Source of the DNA: Candidatus Bathyarchaeota archaeon
Lineage (GTDB): Archaea; Thermoproteota; Bathyarchaeia; Bathyarchaeales; Bathycorpusculaceae
NCBI GenBank assembly: GCA_012515445.1
Contig: JAAYYI010000040.1
Location: 1 to 64,000 of the forward strand
Direction: 5' to 3'
Length of the DNA stretch: 64,000 nucleotides
Of the stretch, positions 30,220 to 39,681 are shown in pieces (position 1 is the stretch's first letter; each line of letters starts with the position of its first letter). The notes beneath the pieces were generated by a model. That model had not been told where the DNA came from, made no database searches, and was given only the letters and a program-made list of their open reading frames with translations. The translations under genes and the position numbers were made by a program.

Positions 30220-30507
30220 ATGCATATAGCTGAATTCCAAGAAATGATGAACCGCCTATACGGCAGCCGCGACAGAGCACGCGGAGTCGACGGCACCTAC
30301 AACTGGCTGCTTGAAGAAGTCGTTGAACTTGGGCAGGAACTCAAAGGCAATGACCGTGTTGCGCTGGAGAAAGAATTCGCTGACGTCATCGCCTGGCTCT
30401 CATCCCTTGCCAACATCATGGGCATTGATCTTGAGAAGGCGGCGCTGGCAAAGTACCCTGACAAGTGCCCCAAGTGCGATAGTTCCCCCTGCAAGTGCAT
30501 ACTCTAG
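30220..30507 (+). CDS. MazG-like nucleotide pyrophosphohydrolase
   Basis: ATG at 30220; TYNWLLEEVVELGQELKG...EKEFADVIAWLSSLANIMGIDLEKA; C-terminal CPKCDSSPCKC. Confidence 0.85.
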   Translation: MHIAEFQEMMNRLYGSRDRARGVDGTYNWLLEEVVELGQELKGNDRVALEKEFADVIAWLSSLANIMGIDLEKAALAKYPDKCPKCDSSPCKCIL

Positions 30508-30764
30508 CCTAGACGTGTCTGGCCGGTTCCAGTTGGCATCCACACATATCGTCTATCGCCATGGCGCTCCACAGTGCCCTCAGATTTTAGGAGCCGCAGA
30601 TGGTACATCACGACGTTGTAGCTAAGTTTGGATTCCCGGGCAAGTTTCGCTGCACCCAACCCCTGTATGTCAAGCAGCACCAGAATCTTGGTTCGAGCAG
30701 AGAGCCCGCTTTTGACGTTGCGGATGCTCTTCAGGTACGCGTTGGGGTGCCAAATCTGCTTAAT
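30504..30764 (-). CDS. winged-helix (ArsR-like) transcriptional regulator, absent from the ORF track, no standard start codon
   Basis: Hand translation of the minus strand: (ATT)KQIWHPNAYLKSIRNVKSGLSARTKILVLLDIQGLGAAKLARESKLSYNVVMYHLRLLKSEGTVERHGDRRYVWMPTGTGQTRLG*; in-frame stop at 30771-30773. Confidence 0.65.
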   Translation of the reverse strand: MKQIWHPNAYLKSIRNVKSGLSARTKILVLLDIQGLGAAKLARESKLSYNVVMYHLRLLKSEGTVERHGDRRYVWMPTGTGQTRLG

Positions 30765-30812
30765 TGGAGGTCACCAGTAGAGTGAGACGTTGTTATCCTT
30801 GAAAAGCTTATG

Positions 30813-33800
30813 CTAAAAATCGAACAGCTTCGTCTGTTTAGGCTTTTTATTGTCAAACATCAGCGTGATTTCCTCTTGGATAAGATCCATGCGCTGTGTG
30901 TAGTAGCTTGCTAACCCGTATTTGTCGACTAAGTGATGCGCGGCTTTTAGGTACTTCTCTATGTTGCCGCGGTAGACGGTCAAGGTGAGGTTGCCGCCGC
31001 ATCTGGTGCATTTACCCACGAGGGGCAGTCGGCGGTATTTGGCGTTGCATGACTTACAGCGGAAGCTCTGAGTAGAGAAGGCACGCATGTTTCCGGCGAT
31101 GTCACGCATGAGGTGACAGTTGAGAACTTTAAGCGCGACCTTTTTTGGAACGACTGCATCGATTTTTTCGGCTAGCCCCAGTTGCATGTTGAGTTTGTCG
31201 TTCATGGATTTGAATTCCTTGTAGCTGCTGTTGGCGTTACCGAGGTTGATGCTTGTCGTGGGGTTTGTGTATTGGAAGCCTTCGAATTGGCCGTCAGTGT
31301 TCAGGCGGTGGCTAAGCACATCCATAAACGCGCTTACTGTTCGTGATTCGCCTTTGGTCCAGGTTTTAGTGTAGAACTCGACGGGGTAGCTTTGGCTGAC
31401 GTCGAAGTCGTGTGCTTGTCGCTGAACTTCTCGGGTGTTGCAGAAGGGCAACATGAGGATTGGGGCATCCATGATCCCGCCGATTTGGCTGGGCAGGAAA
31501 ATCTTGGAGAAGTTGATGAGTGTATCGAGTGCCAGCATGATGGCGTCTTCGTCGCCGTCGCAGTCTCGGCGTTTAGCTGAGTGCCAGACGGGATGCGCGT
31601 ATATGAGGTTGCGATCAGTAAAACCGACAACACGTCCGAGAATGCAGGCACAGGTGTGTGGTGCGAGGCCGAAGATGAGTTGGCCAACCATGTCGCTGGG
31701 TTTTGTGGCTTTGTAGTATGGCGGTAGCTTGTAGACTTTTTCCAGCAGTTCATCTATGAAGCCTGCCACGCGGATGAGGTAGTCGGCTGCTTTGTAGGGG
31801 ATTACGACGTCTTGGATTTTAAGTTCACAGACCTGATTTGGGTCGGTTAGTGGGATGCCGTGGGTGTCGGAGAGGTAGCCCATTTGATGCATCTTCTCGA
31901 TGGAGACGCCGATTTCGGCTGGCGTGATGTGGGTGAGTGGTGCGTTGGTGCCGTCGAAGCGGATTGTGCCGTCTTTGTAGGTTGACACGCTGTATTTGGC
32001 GCGTAGGATTCCCTTCTCGATCATCTCAGGAGTTTTGTCGAGGTTTGTTAAGCCTTTGACGCCTCGGAGCATCTTTGGTTCGGAGCAGCCCAGCCGGGTG
32101 CAGGTAGCCGAGATGACTTCTTTGAAGTTGACGGGTTGCCGCTGGTAGAGCACAGCGTCGGCTTTGCAGCCTCCACAGTAGTTGTCTTTAAGTGGGCGTC
32201 CGCAGCGGGGGCAGCTTTTCTCCTGAACGGTGGGTATGCCGCAGTTGTCGCAGGTGAGTTTGATAGTGTAGGCTTTGCATTCTGGGCATTTGCGTTTAAC
32301 CATCTCGACGAAGACTGGGCCTTTTTTGGCGGCGGCGCAGAGGTCTCGGTGGCTGCCTCCTGCTAAGCCTACGGGGAACAGGACGTGGACGAGTGGGCGC
32401 ATGTCGCGGTGTTTGGCTTTTTCGGGTCTGCCCATGCGGCCTCCTACGTAAGTTGGGGCTTTGTCTTTGACTGTGACGCCGGAGGTTTTACAGAGCAGTT
32501 CAAGCACGGTTGCTGCCTGGATGGGTTCGGCTAGCCGTGACGTGCCATATCCCAAGGTGAATGCGAAGGAGGCGGCGTCTTCGCCTGTAATTGTCACGTT
32601 GCCCTCAACGAGTTTGTGGGGGATGAAGATTTTACGCAACGCCTTTACGACGTCGTCGCCTGCTGCTCCCGTGATCTTAGAGGCTGCCCCGTCTGTCACG
32701 ATCACGTCACAGGCAGCCAGCCACTTACGCAGCGCTTCAACTTCGGGAACTGTTGTTAGGCTGGTCCAGTAATGGGTACAGTTCGGCGCAAGCGGAACAG
32801 AGAGTGTCTGGCAGAGTGCGGCAGCCTCAACAATGGATGGCTTAATCTTGAATGGGTCAAAGATGAAGCCCTCGAGGCGCTCAGCGGGGATTCTGCAGGC
32901 TTCAGCGGCTTTCCCGATGTTGCCGCCGTTGAGTGCTAAAACAGCGTTCTGCAGGTCCTTAGCGTACCATTCTTCGACGTAACCTGAGGGAATCAGGGTT
33001 TTGTTGCTGTAGAGGAAGTCGCCGAAGTCGATGAGCATGTCGCCGAGGTATAAGATCTTGGCGATTTTGCCTTTTACCTCCGGGAAAGATTCGAGTGAGA
33101 CGCGTACGACGGAATTGTCTTTTAGGAGCACAACAGGCTTTTCGAGGCTGTCGACTGGCAGCGTGACCCCTCCTTTGCCGGGTAATTCGAGGCGCATCTG
33201 CGTGCCGCCGGCTAGGAATCCTTCCACCACAGACATGGTAGCGGGGTGGATACCGACAGCTGAGAGTCCCGTGTTGCGTGATCGGCCATAGCGCAGTCGG
33301 AAGCCACCTCGTGTTGAGGGAAACGCAAAGATCGGGCGCCCCGCGATAACGTCGTCCATGAAACCGGCTGATTTTTTCTCGGATTTCTTTTTGAAGTTCT
33401 TGAGCCAGTCCCACTCGTGGAAGTTGATTTTATCACAGACCACCCAGACTTTCTGGGCGCGGCCGACTATGCCATCGTTGATGACTCGAAGGGCGCCTCC
33501 GCGGACGCGGTTGGTTTCTACGCGTTCGAGGTTGCGATACGATGAGACTTCGACGGGGTCGGATTCAGTGCCTGTGCATTCGACGGGGACAATGTTGAGC
33601 GCCTTGCGGAGTTCCTCATCGGGAATGTGGTACTGGAAGCGGCCTACACTACGCTCGTAAAGCCTGAGCTCTTCTACGAATCGGGAGACTTCCTCCTCTG
33701 TGGGCTTATATACATCTAACTGTAAGGTGCGACGTACATAGTCGGCTGCTACAAGCGTCAACGCCTGGTCAGTACCACCGGCAGAGCGAATAGGGCCCGC

Positions 33801-34244
33801 AAAGTAAACTCCTAAATAACGTGTTTGATCAGCGTTTTTCTTAATTTTAACATGTGCGATGCCCTGGATTGGGGCGGCGGTTAAGCCCTCGGTGAAAATC
33901 GCCAGCGCCGTACGGATGGCCTGCTCGGCTAGCCGTTCAGGTTCCTTTTCCTCATCGGTCTGGGCGAATTTGCCTTCAGCAATCTCTTTGGCGGCAAAAA
34001 AGGCGATTTCTTCTCGGGGCATTTTTTTGCTAAGTTCACGGATGCTTATGGCGACGCCTTTGGGGCCGACTAGACCTTCGACAAGGTCGGCGATGTCCTG
34101 CGCAACAAGGCATTCGGTCTTTAACGCGGGGTCGAGTCCGCGGGATCTAGCGGCGTCGCTGATCTCATATAGCCGCTTGAGTTCGGCTTCCATGGTTTCA
34201 ACGTATGTCCGGTATCCCTTGCTTATGCCGCTCGTGATATTCAA
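30813..34244 (-). CDS. polC: DNA polymerase D large subunit DP2
   Basis: 1143 aa; FAGPIRSAGGTDQALTLVAADYVRR; HPVWHSAKRRDCDGDEDAIMLALDTLINFSK catalytic NADxDGD-like motif. Confidence 0.96.
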   Translation of the reverse strand: MNITSGISKGYRTYVETMEAELKRLYEISDAARSRGLDPALKTECLVAQDIADLVEGLVGPKGVAISIRELSKKMPREEIAFFAAKEIAEGKFAQTDEEKEPERLAEQAIRTALAIFTEGLTAAPIQGIAHVKIKKNADQTRYLGVYFAGPIRSAGGTDQALTLVAADYVRRTLQLDVYKPTEEEVSRFVEELRLYERSVGRFQYHIPDEELRKALNIVPVECTGTESDPVEVSSYRNLERVETNRVRGGALRVINDGIVGRAQKVWVVCDKINFHEWDWLKNFKKKSEKKSAGFMDDVIAGRPIFAFPSTRGGFRLRYGRSRNTGLSAVGIHPATMSVVEGFLAGGTQMRLELPGKGGVTLPVDSLEKPVVLLKDNSVVRVSLESFPEVKGKIAKILYLGDMLIDFGDFLYSNKTLIPSGYVEEWYAKDLQNAVLALNGGNIGKAAEACRIPAERLEGFIFDPFKIKPSIVEAAALCQTLSVPLAPNCTHYWTSLTTVPEVEALRKWLAACDVIVTDGAASKITGAAGDDVVKALRKIFIPHKLVEGNVTITGEDAASFAFTLGYGTSRLAEPIQAATVLELLCKTSGVTVKDKAPTYVGGRMGRPEKAKHRDMRPLVHVLFPVGLAGGSHRDLCAAAKKGPVFVEMVKRKCPECKAYTIKLTCDNCGIPTVQEKSCPRCGRPLKDNYCGGCKADAVLYQRQPVNFKEVISATCTRLGCSEPKMLRGVKGLTNLDKTPEMIEKGILRAKYSVSTYKDGTIRFDGTNAPLTHITPAEIGVSIEKMHQMGYLSDTHGIPLTDPNQVCELKIQDVVIPYKAADYLIRVAGFIDELLEKVYKLPPYYKATKPSDMVGQLIFGLAPHTCACILGRVVGFTDRNLIYAHPVWHSAKRRDCDGDEDAIMLALDTLINFSKIFLPSQIGGIMDAPILMLPFCNTREVQRQAHDFDVSQSYPVEFYTKTWTKGESRTVSAFMDVLSHRLNTDGQFEGFQYTNPTTSINLGNANSSYKEFKSMNDKLNMQLGLAEKIDAVVPKKVALKVLNCHLMRDIAGNMRAFSTQSFRCKSCNAKYRRLPLVGKCTRCGGNLTLTVYRGNIEKYLKAAHHLVDKYGLASYYTQRMDLIQEEITLMFDNKKPKQTKLFDF

Positions 34245-34326
34245 GGCGTCACTTCACAGCCAAGATATGCGCTAAGGGTATTTTGGGCTTTCGAAAACAA
34301 AGAGAGGAGTGCTCCAAGAGATAGGC

Positions 34327-35109
34327 TTACTTGGCTTTTTTGCGTCGGGGTTTGCGTGTGATTTTGATTTTAATTGCAGCGATGATCTGTGATACGCGTT
34401 TTTTGCCTTCGAGGGATTCTGTGATGTTTCCTGTGACGATGATGTCTGCGCCTGCCTCTGCCGCGGCTTGTGCTTGCTCGGGGGTTTTGATGCCGCCGCC
34501 AACGATTAAGGTAACGTTGGTTACAGCCTGCTTGACGGCGCTGATCATCTCGGTGGGCACTGGAACCTGTACGCCGGAGCCGCCTTCAAGATAGATAAAG
34601 CGCATGCCCAGGTATTGGCCTGCTAACGCGTGGGCAACGGCTAGCTCAGGTTTGTCATAGGGGACTTTGATTGCTTTACCAACTTTGCCGACTGTGCCTC
34701 CGTCGCCGACGACAATATATCCCATCGAGATCGGTTCGATACCGAATTTCTTTATGTAGGGTGCACATAGGATTTGGGCGCCCATTATGAAGTAAGGGTC
34801 AGCTGAGTTAAGCATGGACATGAACCAGATGGCGTCGGCGTGACTGCTTATGCCGGTCACATTGCCTGGGAAAAGGATAATCGGAACCTTCACCGTGGCT
34901 TTGATTGCCGCTACAACTTCGTCGAGTTGCTTTTGAGAATCAACAGTTGAGCCGCCGATCATTATGGCTGCTGTTCCATTCTTGGCTGAAGCCTCTGCGA
35001 CCTGCGCGGCTGATTCAGGCGTAACCTTTTCTGGGTCGATTAGCGTCATATGGATTGAGCCGTCGGCTTTGATTTTGTCTAGCAAGTACTGCTCAACAGG
35101 CCCAGCCAT
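34327..35109 (-). CDS. geranylgeranylglyceryl phosphate synthase
   Basis: 260 aa TIM barrel; HMTLIDPEKVTPE, FPGNVTGISSHADAIWFMSMLNS, LIVGGGIKTPEQA. Confidence 0.92.
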   Translation of the reverse strand: MAGPVEQYLLDKIKADGSIHMTLIDPEKVTPESAAQVAEASAKNGTAAIMIGGSTVDSQKQLDEVVAAIKATVKVPIILFPGNVTGISSHADAIWFMSMLNSADPYFIMGAQILCAPYIKKFGIEPISMGYIVVGDGGTVGKVGKAIKVPYDKPELAVAHALAGQYLGMRFIYLEGGSGVQVPVPTEMISAVKQAVTNVTLIVGGGIKTPEQAQAAAEAGADIIVTGNITESLEGKKRVSQIIAAIKIKITRKPRRKKAK

Positions 35110-35125
35110 ATAGGGTTCCTTCCGG

Positions 35126-35392
35126 TTATGCTTCTTTTTTACTCGTCGGAGTACGCTTCAAGTTTGCGTACACTCGGTCAGTTAGCATGCAGTAGACATC
35201 GACTTCGCCCTGTGCAGATTTGGCGGTGAATTCCTCTTTGAGGCCACAGCTGCTGCATGTTGCTACGGCTTGTCCACCTTCGTCTCGGAAAATTTCTACT
35301 TTGACGGTTTCTTTGCCGCATCTAGGGCAAGAGAAGAACTTTGGTAACTTTTTCTTTGGAATATGAATAGTCTTTTTCCTTCTTCGCCCCAT
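35126..35392 (-). CDS. Elf1-like zinc-ribbon transcription elongation factor
   Basis: 88 aa; MGRRRKKTIHIPKKKLPKFFSCPRCGKETVKVEIFRDEGGQAVATCSSCGLKEEF...EVDVYCMLTDRVYANL resembles Elf1 layout (basic N-term, CxxC...CxxC, DVY). Confidence 0.75.
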   Translation of the reverse strand: MGRRRKKTIHIPKKKLPKFFSCPRCGKETVKVEIFRDEGGQAVATCSSCGLKEEFTAKSAQGEVDVYCMLTDRVYANLKRTPTSKKEA

Positions 35393-35465
35393 AAAGTTTC
35401 CTTCTACATAGTTTGGATGTTGTCATTATTATTTATCCTTCTGCTTAAATACTTGCCTACTAACC

Positions 35466-36332
35466 TTGACAGTGAGGCTGCGAAAAACCTTGAAGTTAAC
35501 GCCTTCAGTACTGACCATAGATTTTTCTGAAACTCAAACCCGCATATGCAGATTCATCAAAGAATACGTCAAAAACGCCGGCGCCAAGGGCATCGTGCTA
35601 GGACTCTCCGGCGGAGTAGACAGCACAGCAGTAGCCGCGTTATCGAGCCTTGCCATCGGAGGCGAAAACGTGTTGGCTCTGCTACTACCAGAGCAGGAGA
35701 CGTTTAAGCAGAAAGACATCGACGACGCCAAAACCGTCGTAGAAATATTCCACCTACAAACCGTTACCGCTGACATGACCGAAGTCCTCGACGGCTTCTA
35801 TAGGAGCATCCCAGCCTACAAGGAAACCGACCGTCTGTGCAAGGGAAACATCAAAGCGCGCACCCGCATGGTATTCCTCTATTATTACGCCAACAGCCAA
35901 GCGCGCATCGTCGCTGGAACATCAGACAAATCCGAAAGCTACATGGGCTACTTCACCAAGTGGGGCGACGCAGCATCAGACATCACACCCATCATCGACC
36001 TCTACAAAACCCAGGTACGCCGGCTAGCCGTGCACCTTGGAGTCCCAGAGGAATTGGCAATGAAGCCAGCCACACCGTCGCTTTGGCCAAACCAGCTAGC
36101 TGAATCCGAGTTGGAAATCAAATATGAAACCCTTGACCTAATCCTCTACGGCCTAGAGCGGTTTATGAAGCCGCAGGAGATCACCGAGCAACTCGGCATC
36201 GAGGAGGCAATTGTTAACCGCGTGCAGAATCGCATACTCGCAACTGAGCATAAGCGCCGTATGCCACTTTCTCCTAAGCTTGGTTTCCGTACTCCTGGAA
36301 ATGATTTTAGGGTTCCAAGACATAGTTACTAA
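35466..36332 (+). CDS. nadE: NAD+ synthase
   Basis: 288 aa; IVLGLSGGVDSTAVAALSS; GNIKARTRMVFLYYYAN; GTSDKSESYMGYFTKWGDAASDITP. Confidence 0.95.
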   Translation: MTVRLRKTLKLTPSVLTIDFSETQTRICRFIKEYVKNAGAKGIVLGLSGGVDSTAVAALSSLAIGGENVLALLLPEQETFKQKDIDDAKTVVEIFHLQTVTADMTEVLDGFYRSIPAYKETDRLCKGNIKARTRMVFLYYYANSQARIVAGTSDKSESYMGYFTKWGDAASDITPIIDLYKTQVRRLAVHLGVPEELAMKPATPSLWPNQLAESELEIKYETLDLILYGLERFMKPQEITEQLGIEEAIVNRVQNRILATEHKRRMPLSPKLGFRTPGNDFRVPRHSY

Positions 36333-36343
36333 AAGGGAAAACG

Positions 36344-37177
36344 ATGAAATCTAAACTTAAGCTTGCACTCTGCCAGATAGCACCCAAAAGAGAAGACAAA
36401 ACGGCAAACATAGCAAAGATAGAGGAACTGGCAATCAAGGCTAAAGCGGCAGGTACGGATTTAGCCGTTTTCCCCGAGATGACACTAACAGGCTACGTTC
36501 TCAATGACCAAGTTTACGGGCTAGCCGAACCTATTCCCGGCCCTAGCGTAAGCAAAATCGAAGAGGTAGCAAAACAGACAGGCTTGCACATAATCTTTGG
36601 TATGCCAGAGCTCAGCGACAAAGCGCAGGCAACAGTCTACAACACAGCCGTGCTGGTGGGGCCAAGCGGGTTAATCGGTAAATACCGCAAAATGTATCTC
36701 CCAACTCACAGCGTATTTGAGGAGAAGCGTTACTTCCGAGCCGGCTACGAGCCAGCAGCCCTCCAGACCAGCCTCGGCACAATCGGGTTAACGATCTGCT
36801 ACGACGTTTTCTTCCCCGAGGTCTTTCGCATGCATAGGCTACAAGGCGCGCAACTTATAGTTTGCATTTCAGCTTCGCCAGCCGTCCGTAAAAGCTACTT
36901 TGAAATTCTAACTGCTGCCAGAGCACTCGAAAACACATGCTATTTGGCTTATGTTAACCTTGTAGGCATCGAAGACGGCCTTCAATTCTGGGGTGGGAGC
37001 CGCCTTATCGGCCCAATGGGCGACGTTTTAGCCAAGGCAGCGTATGATCAGGAGGATTTTTTGGTCTGCGAAGTTGATTTGGCTGATATTCGTACCGTCG
37101 AAACGTTTGTTCCTACGCTTCGGGATCTTCGCCCAGAGTTTTATGATAAGTTAAGGGTGCTTTCCGAGCAGTTCTAA
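36344..37177 (+). CDS. nitrilase-family carbon-nitrogen hydrolase, paired with nadE
   Basis: 277 aa; FPEMTLTGYVL, GKYRKMYLPTHSVFEEKRYF, LTICYDVFFPEVFR catalytic E/K/C. Confidence 0.9.
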   Translation: MKSKLKLALCQIAPKREDKTANIAKIEELAIKAKAAGTDLAVFPEMTLTGYVLNDQVYGLAEPIPGPSVSKIEEVAKQTGLHIIFGMPELSDKAQATVYNTAVLVGPSGLIGKYRKMYLPTHSVFEEKRYFRAGYEPAALQTSLGTIGLTICYDVFFPEVFRMHRLQGAQLIVCISASPAVRKSYFEILTAARALENTCYLAYVNLVGIEDGLQFWGGSRLIGPMGDVLAKAAYDQEDFLVCEVDLADIRTVETFVPTLRDLRPEFYDKLRVLSEQF

Positions 37178-37211
37178 AGCATCCTCCATATATCCTCTAT
37201 GGTAAACGGCT

Positions 37212-37312
37212 GCGTCACAGCTGAATCACAGGTTGTGATATCAAGTGATTTGGGGCTTAAATCACGCTTTTTTGGTGATGTCACGGTTTTTTTCCATGTT
37301 ATCACATGTGAG
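37212..37312. repeat. cluster of TCAC/GTGA-core motifs (left field)
   Basis: GCGTCACAG, AATCACA, TTGTGAT, AAGTGAT, AATCACG, GGTGATG, GTCACGG, ATCACATGTGAGG within about 110 bp. Confidence 0.7.
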
Positions 37313-37654
37313 GTTGATATGTAGAGGTGTTTTTTGCTGCTAGTATTGGCAGCTAAAAGTGTGTTTAATTTAGCTAGGAATGTGTATTTTGGCTGGTGTT
37401 GTTTGTTGGACGTTTGCAAAAGTGCATTTTTTATGTAAAGTTCAGGCTTTTCCGGCGATAAAAACACCGAGAATTTAGCCTTTATTATGTTAAATGCATT
37501 AAATATTGACTTGTTTAATGTTAGGAGTAAAATTTGAATCGCTTTAAGCATTTAAGCGGTAATATGGGCTGCTTTATAGGCCGTTTTCGGGGTTATGTGG
37601 CCTTCTAAAGGATAAAAACCCGGATGGGTATACAAAACTGTATCCATTTACTAT

Positions 37655-38152
37655 ATGGAGGAATTCGTCAGATTGAAGCTAAAAGACGGTGTAACAGCAT
37701 GGTTAAACGGGGCATTAACAGACCCCATTGTACAAATACTGGCTAAAAACAGCCAATTAACTAAAACGCAATTAGAAACGCTCCTTATTGACATTTTGTC
37801 GGAAAATATAGCGGGGAAAGAGCTAAAGTACGATGAAAAGGCCGCCTTAAGGCTAACAAGGGCTAAAATAAGCCGCGGATCGTTTAATAGGACTTTAAAA
37901 CAGTCCCGTGAAAACGTCATAAAATCTATCTACACAGTGCTATTACTAGGTTATTTGGGGGTTTTTGAGAGCACAACTCTTGACCCGTACTTAGAAATAG
38001 CTAACAAATTGCACGAATATGTCGAGGCACACCAGGACATACCCAGCAAGGAAGAGGAACTAAAAGATCACGTAAAACTCATAGAAATCATCAGAAATGA
38101 GCTCGAAACGAGCCTAAAACGGCTTTCTAGCCCATCACAAGAGCCTTTGTGA
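37655..38152 (+). CDS. uncharacterised helical protein in the orc1-proximal locus
   Basis: 165 aa; MEEFVRLKLKDGVTAWLNGALTDPIVQILAKNSQLTKTQLETLLIDILSENIAGKELKYDEKAALRLTRAKISRGSFNRTLKQSRENVIKSIYTVLLLGYLG. Confidence 0.7.
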   Translation: MEEFVRLKLKDGVTAWLNGALTDPIVQILAKNSQLTKTQLETLLIDILSENIAGKELKYDEKAALRLTRAKISRGSFNRTLKQSRENVIKSIYTVLLLGYLGVFESTTLDPYLEIANKLHEYVEAHQDIPSKEEELKDHVKLIEIIRNELETSLKRLSSPSQEPL

Positions 38153-38500
38153 CGTCACAAATCACAATTTTTCCCATGCTTTTCCTTGATTTTTTAGGAA
38201 GTAAATCACGCGTCACATATCACATTTTAACATGCCCTGTTTGCCAAAAGAAGCTTAATTTAGACGTATCTTCAAGTATATCTAAATCACAGATTGACGT
38301 TATTATGCATTTATGTGATGTGTGACGTCATAGTTAGGCTCTTTTAGGCCACCGATATCCTTAAATTTCCATGGAATATACTGTGATGTGTGATGCAACC
38401 GCTAAAATCACGTGTAACAATCACAAATCACGTAGAATCACACCGAATAGCCGTTGCGTCACGGATAAATCACAGGTGAAAGCATCACGGTTGACCTCAC
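38148..38500. repeat. cluster of TCAC/GTGA-core motifs (right field)
   Basis: About 20 TCAC/GTGA cores by eye, e.g. TGTGACGTCACAAATCACAA, AAATCACGCGTCACATATCACA, AATCACGTGTAACAATCACAAATCACGTAGAATCACACC. Confidence 0.7.
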
Positions 38501-39398
38501 ACTGGTAATCTTAGCCGTACTATTAACAGTAACAGCGGTAGCATCATACGAATACTACCGCCAAATACGCAAAGTACAGCACCAATACGAGGCAACCGTA
38601 CAGGAATACGAAAAAACCCACCAGCAATACGAACAAAGCTACCTGCAATACCAACTGAGTTTACAGGAATATGCTAAAGCAAAAGACTTCTTAGGCGATA
38701 TAGTGCTAAGTTTCGGCCGCGAACTTAAGCGTGAATCAGAAAAGTTTGACACTATGCTGTCAAAGGTCGAGGGCAGCTACAGCACCGCGGACGCCAGCTA
38801 TCGAAAAGTAGAGAGACTAGAAAACAAGATCGAGCCGATAGAGACACAGCTCATCGCCATCACACAAACCCATCGGGAACTCACACAGAGCATCACAGCG
38901 AACTTGGCAGAAAACATACAAAGTAACACTGCCGTAAAGGCTGAGTTAACCAGTGAAATGTTAACGCTACAGACTAAGTTGCAGGAACTCGTATTGGCAC
39001 AGGAAGCAGCCAAAGCAAAGATGACGGGCTTAGATGAACAAGTCCAGAAGCTAGCCGCAGCCCCACCGCAGATACAGGAAATTAGAACCGAAGTTGTGTT
39101 GCCGGCTGTTCCCATCAAACGTGACAAGGCCTTGGCGGCGTTGACTGAGACAGAAATCGTGGTGCTGGAAATGCTTTCAAAGGAAGGAGCTAAGACGGCG
39201 CCTGAGATTAAGGAGAGGGTGGGGCTTAGCCGAGAGCATACGGCCCGGTTGATGAAGAAGATTTATGAGGAAGGTTATGTGGAGAGGGAGGCAGGTAAGA
39301 TTCCGTTCCGTTACACGATAAAGAAGGAGATGGAGGCGCTGCTGCAAAAGACCGAATCTACGCCCCCGTCGCCTCCGCCGACAGCGCCGTCTGTGTAA
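38469..39398 (+). CDS. probable membrane-anchored coiled-coil protein with C-terminal winged-helix domain (frame open from 38469; track start 38703)
   Basis: Upstream in-frame translation VDLTLVILAVLLTVTAVASYEYYRQIRKVQHQYEATVQEYEKTHQQYEQSYLQYQLSLQEYAKAKDFLGDI gives a TM helix and coiled coil; C-terminus LTETEIVVLEMLSKEGAKTAPEIKERVGLSREHTARLMKKIYEEGYVEREAGKIPFRYTI is wHTH. Confidence 0.65.
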   Translation: MTGESITVDLTLVILAVLLTVTAVASYEYYRQIRKVQHQYEATVQEYEKTHQQYEQSYLQYQLSLQEYAKAKDFLGDIVLSFGRELKRESEKFDTMLSKVEGSYSTADASYRKVERLENKIEPIETQLIAITQTHRELTQSITANLAENIQSNTAVKAELTSEMLTLQTKLQELVLAQEAAKAKMTGLDEQVQKLAAAPPQIQEIRTEVVLPAVPIKRDKALAALTETEIVVLEMLSKEGAKTAPEIKERVGLSREHTARLMKKIYEEGYVEREAGKIPFRYTIKKEMEALLQKTESTPPSPPPTAPSV

Positions 39399-39571
39399 AA
39401 ATTTTTTCGTTGAGGGAAAGGTAGTGCTCTAATCAACTGTTATATTTTCTTTTTCGTAGAGTAATCCATTGATTGAGAGCTTGGGCTTTCAATAGTTGTT
39501 TGCCTATATGCTTTATTAGCCGTTTTATGCAGAAACGTATGGGGTGTCTCTTAGGTCTATGTTTTTGGTTA

Positions 39572-39646
39572 GGTATGAGGGGGAGGTCACTTTGAGCAGC
39601 GTAGGACCGTCTTTAGCTCTTTATATAAGGGGAGGGGGTTCTGTGA
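39572..39646 (-). repeat. CCTCAG/TTATATAA short repeat copy R3
   Basis: GAGGGGGAGGTCACTTTGAGCAGCGTAGGACC...TTTATATAAGGGGAGGGGG. Confidence 0.65.
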
Positions 39647-39681
39647 GAGCAAAAGAAGCATGTCTACAATATCACTCGCTT

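Noticed and set aside
30813-34244. Possible intein in PolD DP2
   Set aside because: The conserved catalytic region HPVWHSAKRRDCDGDEDAIM is uninterrupted and protein length is normal.
37174-37551. 125 aa minus-strand ORF overlapping the left TCAC/GTGA field
   Set aside because: Low-complexity composition, no recognisable domain, and it covers motif-rich intergenic DNA; likely spurious.
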